Positions 22,660 through 33,492 of a stretch of 64,000 nt of DNA are shown here, in pieces. How positions within the stretch are numbered: position 1 is the stretch's first letter; each line of letters opens with the position of its first letter. Source of the DNA: Oscarella lobularis. Lineage: Eukaryota > Porifera > Homoscleromorpha > Homosclerophorida > Oscarellidae. Where the stretch lies: positions 2,311,747 to 2,375,746 of the forward strand of contig NC_089179.1 of NCBI RefSeq assembly GCF_947507565.1, given 5' to 3'. The translations under genes were made by a program, and so were the position numbers. The notes beneath the pieces were generated by a model. It saw only the letters and a program-made list of their open reading frames with translations, was not told where the DNA came from and made no database searches.

Positions 22660-22851
22660 TAGGGCGACGTTGACCGTATTACGAAGGCTAGATTCTACAA
22701 AAGTACGCAAAGGACGATGGTCGTTGGTCGCGTTGAACAGGTGGTCGTATTACCAAGGTAAGTTTGCACTGAAAAGAGTTCGTGCAAAAAAACCGGTCGC
22801 ATTGAGCAGTAGGTCGCTGTATGAGAGTGGTCGCCTTAACAGGTTTCACTG
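22660..22851. mobile_element. Right end of a pogo/Tigger-type element
   Basis: The segment ends TTAACAGGTTTCACTG followed by TA, close to the right terminus of the complete Tigger element (GGACAGGTTCCACTG then TA at 37286). Subterminal motifs of the GGTCGYnnTA type recur at about 22728, 22743, 22797, 22812 and 22829, as they do inside the complete element. No matching left end or transposase was found, so only the terminus survives. Confidence 0.5.
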
Positions 22852-23328
22852 TACTGTGTTTGTTCGAAATTTTTTTAATTTTTCCCAAATTCTCTTTTTA
22901 ATTTTGTTTACTTGATTGGAAGGTGGAAAAGAAATACGCTTTCTGCAAGATAAGGCGCTAGTGTGTCTATTAAGTGTTGGACGTTACCTTAGGGGATTTT
23001 TTAATCTCGCAGCCGTGCGAGGAAAGAATATGAAGCAAAATGCTTAAAATGCCGAACAGGTGATTTTGCGCACATTTGAAGCGCACATCCTAAGAATATA
23101 ATCCCTAAGAATATAATCTAATTATAAAAAGGAGTTAATAGCTGTGGCTGTTCATGAGATCACCTAAGCGCGCGCACGCAATGAACTACATTAACGAAGA
23201 AGAAGCTCCAGAAGAAGTTGCTTGTCACTTGGTCATGTTAAATACCATCATCAAAAACGTCGAAAAGAGGGAGGAGATATCTGCTTGTCTCATAAATCAA
23301 ATACAAAACAGAGTTGCTTTTGTAGAAC

Positions 23329-23703
23329 ATGATCAAAAAATCCGACTCGTCCAAGTTCCTAACTGTTATGAAAGGGATTAAACGTTTGATTCCACATGAC
23401 ATGTGTTTTATTATATGTACAGTTAGCATGATAGATTTCATGAGGACTCATGAGAATCTGAAAGATTTTATTACGACTCATGAGAATCTGAAAGATTTCA
23501 CGAGTACTCATGAGAATCTGAAAGATTTTATTAGGACTGATGAGAATCTAAAAGATTTCACCAGTACTCATGAGAATCTGAAAGATTTCATGACGACTCA
23601 TGAGAATCTAAAAGATTTCATGAGGACTCACGAGAATCCGAACGATTTCATGAGGACTCACGAGAATCTGAAAGATTTCATGAGGACTCGTGAGGCCACA
23701 TGA
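23329..23703 (+). CDS. Open frame containing a 10-residue tandem repeat
   Basis: The 124-codon frame has about 44 unique residues, then eight or nine copies of a decapeptide close to MRTHENLKDF, encoded by a 30-bp DNA repeat. Because the unit is a multiple of three the frame survives copy-number change. No signal peptide is obvious. It may be a real repetitive protein or merely a minisatellite that happens to be open. The upstream frame 23154-23381 also overlaps. Confidence 0.35.
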   Translation: MIKKSDSSKFLTVMKGIKRLIPHDMCFIICTVSMIDFMRTHENLKDFITTHENLKDFTSTHENLKDFIRTDENLKDFTSTHENLKDFMTTHENLKDFMRTHENPNDFMRTHENLKDFMRTREAT

Positions 23704-23735
23704 GATTTCATGAGGACTCACGAGGACTCGTGAGA
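23437..23735. repeat. 30-bp minisatellite, about 9 copies
   Basis: Unit: GATTTCATGAGGACTCATG then AGAATCTGAAA, with substitutions between copies, beginning near 23437 and decaying after 23700 into shorter GAGGACTCGTGAG motifs. Copies are contiguous without spacers. Confidence 0.85.
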
Positions 23736-23739
23736 TCTC

Positions 23740-24340
23740 ACGATCTTTTCTGTACGGGGCTATAGGGCATATTCACGAGGCGCGGCTTCCGGGGCTTTCG
23801 CGGAGTGTGTGGTACGCGAAAAAGACCATCGCGCTGCATATCGCGATAAAGCTCTATAGCCGTTTTAGTTATTCAAAGATTTCTTAGCTGTTTTGAGGGA
23901 GAGGTTGCGCCTACAGCGAGTCAAATCGCTAATATCCACAAAAGGGGAAAGGAGGCCCCAATTTTCGGTCATTTGCCAGACTATCTTTTGTAGTGAAATT
24001 GGAATGTTAGCTTTAGTTTCGCTTGAACGAAGGTACATGTGGGTGGGGGCCAGGGGGGTCCGTCACGAGCGCGCGCTAAACTTCGAGAACTCTTCTTTTC
24101 TGGACGTTTTTCCCTAAAATGCATGTCTTTTTATGTATCGCACTTGGATTAAATCTCATTTCAAGTTTGCCTGGTTATTTTTAGAACGGGACGTGTTTGC
24201 CTTGCCTCGATTTGAGGTCACTACCATTTCGAGGTGCAGCAGGTGCTACTCATTGACCGTCCTTGCTTTTCAGGTATGCAGTCTTTTAATGTTATTCCGA
24301 AACATATCGGCGTGGTGATGCGCTTCATTAGACCTTGCTC
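23740..24340. other. No confident gene
   Basis: Short frames on the plus strand only. No motif seen. Confidence 0.3.
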
Positions 24341-24345
24341 TATCG

Positions 24346-25203
24346 GTGAATTTATTTATGAATGCAGTGGGCGGCTCAGGAAGTCAGCTATGCAAGGGCA
24401 GACCGGATGCTCGATCTCCTACAGGGCAGACTCCAAAGGGGAAGTCTCGGCCTTCGTCTACAGTCCACTCTCCTCAGTCCAGGAAGCAGCTTTTCTCACC
24501 TTTGGCTGTGAGTCGAGTTCCTTGGACCCAAAAGGAGGACATCAATTTGTTGCGCACCCTCTGCCGAATGTCGCCCCACGCGTGGCCAAGGGACAGCAGA
24601 CGTAACAAAGAGTGAGAGACGATCGCATACGAGAATGGCGACATTCGAAGCGGTAGGTCTATAGGCGAATAGATATGGTACATCAAGTAACGGATGCAAA
24701 TACTTATTATCAGCGTACGCCTACTTGAATCGTGTTCAGCGGCGGTTTACGGCGCAGTTTGACTCGCCTAGAAAAGCTCTGGACAGTTTGATGGAGGAAA
24801 GCATCGCCGAAAAGTCGGCCTCAACCCAGACTGACTCCGAGTATGATTGTCTGCAGCAACTGCTTTCGACACTTTCAAGTGATAAACAGGTTCGACGGGT
24901 CGGCGTTCTGGTTTGCTTATCAAAATCCTTTCTCCCTTTTAGCTTGCGTTTGTAGATGAAGCGTTCTCATTACTGTGCAAGGCTGCTGGTGTCCGTGACG
25001 ACCTCAGCCACTTCGTCCCTTCATCTATTACAGGGATGATTAATCTTCAACGAACGGGCCGATCCAACATAATCAAAGCCACTGTCGACTGCATCGGTCT
25101 GCCAAATGACGAAGGAGAGCCATCAAGACTCTCTCTTCTTCGGATGCCGACGGGACTTATCGAGTTCCAAGTCAACTTCTTCAACGCTTCTCACAAAAAC
25201 ACA
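24346..25203 (+). CDS. Multi-exon gene of a repetitive, transposon-associated family
   Basis: Two exons join cleanly. One ends STLSSDKQ at 24889. A 53-bp GT-AG intron (24890-24942) follows. The next exon (24943-25203) starts LAFVDEAFSLLCKAAGV and continues through RTGRSNIIKAT and RMPTGLIEFQVNFF to a GTATGT donor at 25204. An upstream exon (24346-24615) is Ser/Pro/Lys-rich and ends near PWTQKEDINLL; its join is not resolved. The LLSTL-S-x-K-Q to RMPxGLIEYQ-x-x-FF pattern matches my memory of a highly multicopy family in corals and sponges. I cannot name its function. Downstream exons are missing before the retrotransposon tail at 25.5 kb. Confidence 0.45.
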
Positions 25204-25529
25204 GTATGTCAGTGGCTGCACAGCATAGCTATATATTGGGTGCTGCACATTAGATTCCAGCGTGTCCTCCTTACTACCTCCTCTGGTGCGATACGATGTA
25301 TAGGAATTTTTGAACCCGTTGGCATTCCCTGCATCGTGGACCTTGCTGGTCAGTCGATCTCGATGTGAATCATAAGGAGATGAAACCTTCCAATGTAACC
25401 ACGTGCCGAATTTACATATCTACGCCTCTTATCAACTCGCCTAGGCAAAAGTAAACAACGCTACTCCCTGTCTAAGTAAGACTACCAAGATGGCAAGAAA
25501 TTACTTCTCGACGTTTCGATCATCCACCC

Positions 25530-25830
25530 TCAACGGCCGGGTTGTCTGCCGCAGAGCCATTCCACCAACGGAGCAGCGGCCATCTATCGCGACACCGAGA
25601 AGTCGACGAAATACCGTGCGGAGGCAACCTCCCTCGGCTATCTCTTCGAGCCTTTGACGTTCGAAGTCTTTGGACGTTGGAGTCCGGTCGCCGTCGACTT
25701 CTTCAAAAAGATCGTCCGTCGCCCGTCCATCGAATTTCTCGACGACCGTCCCGCTGCAGCTCGATACTGGGGCCGACGCTTCGCTGTTTGCCTGCAGCGC
25801 TTGAATGCGCAAATCCTTCTTCGCAAGGTA
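25530..25830 (+). pseudogene. C-terminal fragment of a non-LTR retrotransposon ORF
   Basis: An open frame reads AAAIYRDTEKSTKYRAEA, then YLFEPLTFEVFGRWSPVAV and RRFAVCLQRLNAQILLR. A K-x-x-KY segment, an aromatic-P-x-x-x-E-x-x-G-x-W block and an x-RxAVxxQRxNA helix in this order are found at the extreme C-terminus of a class of non-LTR retrotransposon polyproteins after the reverse transcriptase. Nothing upstream matches the reverse transcriptase, so this is a 5'-truncated copy, as target-primed reverse transcription commonly leaves. Confidence 0.5.
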
Positions 25831-25839
25831 ACACTTCTC

Positions 25840-26190
25840 GTCCCGGGGTCTACGGTGGGTGATCGCTTGGGTCCTCATGACACTGACATTCGATTTTTCT
25901 CTGATTAATATATTGATTCTATGCATGCATCCCCCTTCCCCTGTCTATTCCCGTCCCCTTCACTATCTCTTTTCTGCTTTCTGTCGGTTCTTTCTTTGTG
26001 TTTAACTAAATACAGTACACTTGACAGACGCCTAAAGACGGTCTCTTCAGCAAAGACAGCTCAATTCAGGTAGAGCTGCGGTTCTATTTTAGAGCCGCAG
26101 CTTTTGCAGTAGAAGCGCAGAAACCTGCACCTTCTTTTTTGTGCTTCCGCCTTTCCTCCGAACGTAATCGGCCCCTTCAGACAATGCAGG
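25840..26190. other. Non-coding, possible 3' UTR of the retrotransposon
   Basis: Pyrimidine-rich sequence with no open frame follows the retrotransposon fragment. A short hairpin-like AGAGCTGCGGTTCTATTTTAG / AGAGCCGCAGCTTTT segment lies at 26070-26105. Confidence 0.3.
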
Positions 26191-26194
26191 TACA

Positions 26195-26760
26195 CATGGA
26201 TATTGTCAACTCCAACTTGTCAGGAATTTCGTCTACTGGAAATCCCATAAGTACATAAATCGCCGATTTTCTCCTCGACAATTACTGATATAAATTTATC
26301 AACTTAATAACTTCTTTACAATGTGTGGAAGGGGCGCCCCAAACTTACGAGACTATTTCAATAAAATCCAAAGAGTCGTTTAGGAGGCAGTCAGTGATGT
26401 TCTCAACTCGTATTTTCCAGGAATTTGGTCTACTGGAACTCACATGGTTCCTTGATTCGCCAATTATCTTCTAAGCGGTAGTTGATATCAACTTATTAAC
26501 TTCTTTTATAATGAGTGGGAGGGGTGCCCCAAACTTAAGAGAATTATTTCTATAAAATCCAACGAGTGGTTTAGGTGGTAGAACGGGATATTCCAAACTC
26601 AAACTCGTCAGGAGCTTTGTTTCCTGGAAATCATGTGGTTCCATGAATTGCCGAATATCTCCTAAACCATAATAGATATCAAATTATTAACTTCCACACA
26701 ATGAGGAGGGGCGCCCCAACTAAAGAGAAAAGTTTCAATGAAATCCATCGTGTCGTTTAG
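26195..26760. repeat. Satellite array, about 190-bp unit, three copies
   Basis: Three successive diverged units start near 26220, 26420 and 26610 with AGGAATTTSGTCTACTGGAA-like sequence. They share CGCCGATTTTCTCC, GATATCAACTTATTAACTTC, GGGGCGCCCCAA and a final TCGTTTAGGAGG. A fourth partial unit appears at 28255-28343 on the far side of the mitochondrial insertion, so the insertion sits inside the array. Confidence 0.75.
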
Positions 26761-26761
26761 G

Positions 26762-27685
<924 letters not shown>

Positions 27686-27805
27686 GTTATCTCTCTGCAC
27701 AATAAGTCGTTGGCTCAAATTTCGTACAAATCTGGCGGCTTACACATACCGCGTGATATGCACACAATGGCGGCCGATAGTGTATGTACATGCTGTAAGA
27801 TAAAA
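27686..27805. other. Mitochondrial spacer between divergent cox1 and cox2 copies
   Basis: 120 bp between the two divergent start codons, transferred with the genes. I see no tRNA cloverleaf in it. In the source mitochondrial genome it would hold divergent promoters or a processing site. Confidence 0.4.
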
Positions 27806-28245
27806 ATGTCAGTAGATGCACTATGGGGTTTATCCTTGGGGTTTAAAGATGTACCTGAACCGTGACAATTAGGCTTCCAAGATGCGGCCAGCCCTGTTAT
27901 GGAGGAGGTTATATATTTTATGATCAAATAATGTTTATATTAATGATAATCATCACGACAGTATTGTGATTGATTATGCGTGCTTTGACTGGTAAACATT
28001 ATGACAGATATTTAACAGATGGTACTTTAATAGAAATTATTTGAACTCTTATCCCCGCAGCAATCTTAATATTCATAGCGTTTCCTTCTTTAAAATTATT
28101 ATATTTAATGGACGAAGTAGTAGACCCAGCCTTAACTATAAAGCAATAGGGCATCAATGGTACTGATCTTTCGAATACTCAGACTATCCAACAGACACTT
28201 TAGAGTTTGACTCATACATGTATATGGTTCCTACATCAGATTTAG
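27806..28245 (+). pseudogene. cox2: Nuclear copy of mitochondrial cox2 (5' part)
   Basis: From an ATG at 27806 the frame gives cytochrome oxidase subunit II: WGLSLGFKDVPEP-W-QLGFQDAAS, two hydrophobic transmembrane segments, then GTLIEIIWTLIPA with TGA as Trp. A one-base deletion in the run before GHQWYW (about 28140) shifts the frame; beyond it the GHQWYWSFEYSDYP and YMVPTSDL segments are still clear. About 148 of some 245 residues remain, lacking the copper-A site. It lies head-to-head with cox1 on the opposite strand. Confidence 0.88.
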
Positions 28246-28254
28246 TACACATGA

Positions 28255-28343
28255 ATCAATGGATATTGTTAACTCGAACTTGGGCAAAAATTTGGTCTAC
28301 TTGAATTCCCATAGGTCAATAAATCGCCGATTTTCTCCTAGAC
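28255..28343. repeat. Partial satellite unit after the mitochondrial insertion
   Basis: ATCAATGGATATTGTTAACT and what follows, to CGCCGATTTTCTCCTAGAC, matches 26200-26277 of the array on the other side of the cox1/cox2 insertion. Confidence 0.7.
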
Positions 28344-28344
28344 C

Positions 28345-28457
28345 CGTTGTCAGGGGTGGTTACGTATCTTAACTTAGTTTGCTACTGCGCAAGCACCTTA
28401 CATCATTGGGCGTTGCTGTTCTTATATAGTCCCGTTCTAATATAGTGACTTCACAGG
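28345..28457. repeat. Second copy of the 9.5-kb repeat terminus
   Basis: CCGTTGTCAGGGGTGGTTACG, continuing through CTACTGCGCAAGCACCTTAC to AATATAGTGACTTCACA, matches 9465-9572 with few differences in the same orientation. It is probably a solo end of the MITE-like family. Confidence 0.75.
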
Positions 28458-28656
28458 AGCCTTAAACAAGTGACTTATGACTTTAAACAAGTGACAAGTG
28501 ATTTTGATCAAGTGATAAGTGAGTTAGTGAGATTGAAAAGGTGACAAGTAAAAAGTTTCGCCCATCTTTTAGAATGTTCCCTTCTTAGCGCACTCTGCGT
28601 TTTCTCTCCTTCGCTTCTCTCGCTTTGCTTCCTTGCCTTTTTCTCCACTTTTTGCG

Positions 28657-29109
28657 ATGTCAGGCCGCCGAACGTCGCGCCAAGAAGATGTTAGCAGCAG
28701 CAACGATGACGATGTCATTGTCGCAGAAAACACGGATGTTTCCCTACTTTTGCGGAACGGTAATGATACGAATCGGGTCGCAGAGAACGGGCAGAGGCGA
28801 TAGGCCTTGAGCGAAGCGGATGAGACAGTAGCAGAATTGGGGAAATAGATGATAGAAGATCGGCGCAGAATTAGTCAGTTTAGTCTTGCTGAAACCTCTA
28901 TCTTTTTCTATTGATATCACCTAGCTCCACCCACATACAACAACATCGATCCCCACAGTAAAACACAGGAATGCACTTTCATCCGTGATCAGCGTTCAGC
29001 AGAAGACAATCAACGTCTGGCCAAACTCGAGAAGCTGGAAAGGAAATACGAAGCCGTCGCTCGCTCAAAAACGCGCGGAAAAGACGAGTCGGAGACAAAA
29101 ATCTTTTAA
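28657..29109 (+). pseudogene. Remnant of a two-exon gene of unknown function
   Basis: An ATG at 28657 opens 48 codons of acidic, Ser/Asn-rich protein ending at a TAG, after which the same frame continues ALSEADETVAELGK to another stop. After a pyrimidine tract ending CACCTAG, a second open segment (about 28927-29109) encodes a charged helix (AKLEKLERKYEAVARS) and stops. This looks like a regulatory or coiled-coil protein with an in-frame stop. A further plus frame at 29192-29425 is unrecognised. Confidence 0.35.
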
Positions 29110-30079
29110 AAAACATGCCTCGTCAGCAAGACGCTGAACGCTTAAAATATATTGCACAAGATGATACCTTTCACGTTCAAACTCTCATTTTTTGGCCAAT
29201 ATTGTCGAAATGAATATTATTCCTTGGCTTCGCTTCACCAATTCCAGGCACAAGATCGTTTTGAAGGCGTTCAACAGTGACACCCAAACTGTCGATACCA
29301 ATATTTCTTTGGCTCACCTTCCCCTGACGGCAACAATTGCAGTTGCTCAGCGATTCGCATTTGAAAAATTCTACAGCGACAAATCTAAGTTCAGAAGAAA
29401 GGAGAACAGTGAGTTAGGTGTTTGACCCTACAGCAAGTGCATTACATTATTTTTATGGTGAAGATATTGTGCTTTACAAACCAGTTTGACACACTCATCG
29501 ATCCGGAAACGATGAGAAAGCATGACTTCACTCTTGCTTGATACCAAAAAGATCCTGGGCAAAAAAGTGCCTGTGATATATGCCGTACTTTCGTCTGACT
29601 GTAAGGCTACTTTTCGTTTGTAATCTCGATCATCTGTTGTTATAATTTCCTTTCCTCCTTCTTTTAGTTCATTTTGTCATTCCGTTAACAAAGAGTTTGC
29701 TGGAGGACAACAAGGAAGATTTGCCTTCTGTCAATGTCGTGTCAGACACAAATATCTTATCGCGTAATCCTTACCCTATACGAAAATTGTTTGTGGCATG
29801 AAATTTGTTATATGTAGGCGCTGATTCTGTCATGCCTGCTGTTTCACGCACAATGACTTCGAAAGACTTTGCTCTAAAATTCAGGTTCTGGCGAGTCTGT
29901 AGATAAGCACGACAAATGTACTTTTCTCACCTTTCTATTCTGCTTTATCACAATGCTGCAATAGGAAATAAAGAATCGTCAGCTTCTGTGAGCAGTAATG
30001 TTTTATTGGGACACAGGTAAAAAACGCCTTATCTTGCGTGGAGTTGTACTTTGACTAATTCTGAAAAAAATGCAGATTG

Positions 30080-30590
30080 GAAGATTTCTATTGAAGTAAA
30101 GAAATGATTGGCGAAAATCGTTTTGGCAAAGTGCACAAGGAAATCTTCAACTACTCTCCTGTGCCTGTCAATACAGTGCATATTGGGTGCGTCATGTCTT
30201 TCGACCCTAAAAAAGAAGTTGCCATGGTTGCGTAAGTACTGCTCCATGTGCATATTCTGTGCAATCAAAGTTGTGTAAAGGAGATTAAACCACAGCAACA
30301 TTGTGAGTTTCTTTGGCTTTGCCAAAGGGGACAATACCATTTTTCTTATTACCGAGTTGGTCGACGGATAATATCTCAACGCCATATTGTTTCGACCTAC
30401 ATCTGGAGTAATAACTAGCAAAACAAACGAAAACGGTCTTACGGTTTACTAAATAATGGTTTTAGGTGACCCTTGGCGTTGACGACAATAATTTCATCGC
30501 TTTTGAAACTGCTGTGGGTCTTGCCTATCTTCACATTAAACAAATTGTTCACTTTGACATTAAATCTTTGATCTGGCTGGGCTCACATCA
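30080..30590 (+). pseudogene. Protein-kinase-like pseudogene, copy 1
   Basis: In order on the plus strand are a glycine-loop segment MIGENRFGKVHKEIFNYSPV (30102 on) with a GTAAGT donor near 30232, LNHSNIVSFFGFAKGD leading to ITELVDG (30290-30370), then LAYLH followed by IVHFDIKS (30515-30570). These are the P-loop, the alphaC-to-beta5 region and the catalytic loop of a tyrosine-kinase-like kinase. The beta3 VAIK lysine position reads VPVN. The HRD motif is HFD with the catalytic Asp kept. In-frame stops and the lack of any downstream DFG show it is a broken copy. It is paralogous to the one at 62.8 kb. Confidence 0.6.
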
Positions 30591-31351
30591 TTGATTGGTC
30601 GTCGTTGGATTGGAACGTCGACTCGTCGTGATAGATGGTGACGAGATGCCTTGGTGCAGATGGGTCTCCTAGTGCGAAGGCCGGGATCCGGCACGTTATC
30701 CGATGGCAGAGGGGGGGGGGGGGGGGCTTGTGTGTAGACTGAAGGAGGATGAGGGTAGAGATGAACTCCTTCCGGTACGCAACTACCTCGGGCCTAAAAA
30801 AATACGTCAAATAAATCACTGAAAAATTACTTGGGGCAGAAACAACCTCTCGTGACCGTCCATATACACTGACTTCCGGTTAGCTGACTTTCGTTCAAAA
30901 CCTAAGGAATGGAGAAAGCGGCACGTACTGGGAACGGATATGCTTGTGCGTAACCCCGGGAAAAGGTGCATGGAAGGTAAGAGTGTTGTTTGAGGTATGC
31001 AAAGTCAGCCACTCTCATGTTAGGTACGCCCTTGCTGCAAGCGTGTGCACGTGCCCATTTAGCGGCGCGAACCCGACAATGCTCATGGGTCAGGATGGAT
31101 ATGCGTGCGTATTTCCCCCGCATGTCTGGAAGGAACTCGCCTTCATTATTTATAAAGTCGCGCCTCCATTCGCTGATGGTTCTTGCTGACCTCCCGACGA
31201 TTGGCGCCTCAAATTTCGATGAGTCGCCGACGCCGAGGCCGATGTCGCGCATCCCAATCTCTAAACAGAGCAGAGAGAGCATTTGGAGATCGTAAAATGG
31301 ACGCGACTGAGCCCAGTTAGTGACAGCGATCCAGACGTCGTCGTCGGTCAT
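30583..31351 (-). pseudogene. DDE transposase fragment, N-terminal part with one intron
   Basis: The minus-strand frame from 31351 has a helix-turn-helix-like region (RTISEWRRDFINNEGEFLPD), then KGVPNMRVADF, SVYMDGHERP and YHDESTFQSNDDQ. The last holds the first catalytic Asp of a DDE transposase family seen in sponges and corals (DESTF-x-x-ND-x-Q). A GT-AG intron of about 50 bp joins HER to PEVVAYRKEF. One frameshift lies near 30940, and the frame stops at a TGA where the family normally has Trp. The rest of the catalytic domain is absent. A 16-base G run (30711-30726) encodes a Pro stretch. Confidence 0.6.
30711..30726. repeat. Run of 16 G
   Basis: Uninterrupted homopolymer inside the DDE transposase remnant, encoding Pro on the minus strand. 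It is G-quadruplex prone and a likely site of sequencing length error. Confidence 0.9.
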
Positions 31352-31359
31352 TGTAGACG

Positions 31360-31828
31360 AGGCGGCGGCATTGTGGGGGCCAGGGCCTGCCTCTATTAGC
31401 TGAGGCTCGTGCGAAGGTGGAGTGGAGGGGGAACTAAAACGTGAGGAATCACACGAGCAATTAATTACCCTAATTGCTCTTACCAGATGTTCTGGAGCGT
31501 TTCTGGTTCAACGCTTGCGCCCGCTGACGGTAAGTTCGCTTTAGACACGGTTTTCGATGCATTCGCAAGGAACAAAACTTAGAGAAGCAGCGTGCGTTAC
31601 CCATTTTCCAAGGTTACGGACGCTGTGTACGGGAAATTCAGTAACAGTTTTCTTAGTGACGTTATAGTCACGTGGGTGCGCGAAGGGCTCTCATTCGTAC
31701 TCCCACTAACTTCGGTGCCTTACGTCATACACAGACGGGACCACCACCGCTGACAAGAATAGCCGTCGAGGAATTTCCCGGTATCTTCGGAATGTCCCTA
31801 CGACAATCCTTCGCGAAGCTAGCGCACT
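31360..31828. other. No confident gene
   Basis: Only short frames; no repeats or motifs identified. It follows the truncated 3' side of the LTR-retrotransposon gag. Confidence 0.3.
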
Positions 31829-32632
31829 TTAAAGGTGAGGAAGTTTATGCTGATTCGCACTGTACTGCTCGATCGACTCGTGCGTCTTCCACGTTCGCTC
31901 GCTCAGCTGCCGACTCGCCAATCTTCGCTTCCCTCGCGTATCCGGCACGAACGAACGGCTGAGAGCGTCCCTTAGTTGCTGGTACGCCGCCGCACCGCCT
32001 TGCTGCACGCGCTCGAAGATCGCCCACGCGCGACTCTTTAGAAACGTCGGAAGCATCCGACGTCGCGTGGCGTCGTCCCACATGTTCGCGTCGCTGCACG
32101 CTTCGAATTGTCGTATCCATCGCTGGAAGTCGCCGTCCGAAAATTTGTCAGGCGTCGCCGCCTGCCGCTGTATCACGTTGACTCGCTGTCCTCCGTCGGC
32201 GTTCGGGTTCGGTGGCCCGTTTGGGTTCGGTGGCGGGACAATCGGGTTCGGTTGTAGCCTCGGGATCCCAGACTCTCCCTAGCACATCCGGGCATGTGCT
32301 CGGGAGAGTCTGGGGCTTCTATACATGAGTCGGTACGTTTGATGCAATTAAGTGTAATTGTTGGGACGCCCCGTACTAGGCGCTTCGCTAAGAGCTTTTC
32401 CGATGCACGATTTCTGCTCCGCAAACATGGTTACGCCTCAATCTTTTCGTCGCGCTTTGTCGAAAGAAAGTCTCATTCTAGACAAAACGGCTCGCGGTCT
32501 TCGAGTAGGCGCTGTAAGAAGTGACGTCGGCTTAATCTTACTACGTCACTAATTGGGCGTCTGTGATAGGGCAACCAAATCCATTGCTCGTGTGTTCATT
32601 GGCCAATTACGCAAACAAACGTACCGCCATTA

Positions 32633-32970
32633 CAGTAGACCCCCGCTAATCCGAACAGTGATGTTCCCAACCCAAGCTCAGGTGTTCGGATTAGTGAAAC
32701 GCTCGGATTAGCGAAATCAAATCATTAGTCGGTATTATTAGTGAAATAATCAGTTACGCGAGTTTCTCTAAGGAACAAAGAGAGAGCGGTGTAGGAAGTG
32801 GTACCTAATTGCTCCAGAATCGAGAGCTTTTCATCAAAAGTTAGAGTCTTGTGGGCTCTTTTGGAAGAAGAGACGCTTTTGAAGCGGAAATAACCCGTAT
32901 GTAAGACTTTTTCTTCGTTCGGATTAGCGAGGGTTCGGATTACGGGGTTCGGATTAGCAAGGGTCTACTG
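32633..32970. mobile_element. 338-bp pogo/Tc1-type MITE with TA target site
   Basis: Begins CAGTAGACCCCCGCTAATCC and ends with the reverse complement of CAGTAGACCCTTGCTAATCC, flanked by TA on both sides (32631-32632 and 32971-32972). Internal copies of TTCGGATTAGYGA occur near both ends. The CAGT start and TA duplication are typical of pogo/Tigger MITEs. Confidence 0.8.
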
Positions 32971-32972
32971 TA

Positions 32973-33492
32973 GCATAGCTGCCAACTCTCCCGCTTTAGC
33001 GGGAGAACTCCCGCTTTTGAGGCAAAAATTGGCCTCCCGCCCGCTTTCCAAAAAAAACAGTTTTTCTCCCGCTTTGGGGACTTCCCTAGATTTGGTTCAT
33101 TCGCGAAATATTCGGTTATTAGTAAGCACTTTAAAGTAGCAAAAATCAACCTCAAAAATGCATTAAGTGGGCGTGGTCTCAAAAATTTTTTGCGCGCGCA
33201 TAGCGCGCGCAGCCTCCCCTCTCTACAATATCTTCCTACGGCACTGAAAGCGTACCGTGACCCCCATATGAATAGTACTGCAAGCAATACCGGAGAGGAG
33301 GAGACTGCGGAGCGTCGAGACTCACACGCAGAGACAATCTTTAGCTTTCATTTCTATGACTTAGCCGGATCATTAGATGTAATATTTAATTCATTGTTTT
33401 AAAAGCTTGGACTGGTCACACCAGAAATTTTTTTCGGGGCGTGGCACTCAAAAATCTCCCGCTTTGGCTTGTTCAAAGGTTGGCAGGTATGC
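32973..33492. mobile_element. 520-bp MITE abutting the pogo-type MITE
   Basis: GCATAGCTGCCAAC at the left and GTTGGCAGGTATGC at the right are inverted ends, with CTCCCGCTTT motifs just inside each. TGTA flanks both sides (32969-32972 and 33493-33496), so the target was the last bases of the neighbouring pogo-type MITE plus its TA. A plus frame at 33190-33402 inside is not recognised. Confidence 0.65.

Noticed and set aside
23437..23735. Regular 30-bp repeats resembling a CRISPR array
   Set aside because: Repeats are contiguous with no spacers, lie in a eukaryotic genome and stay in one reading frame.
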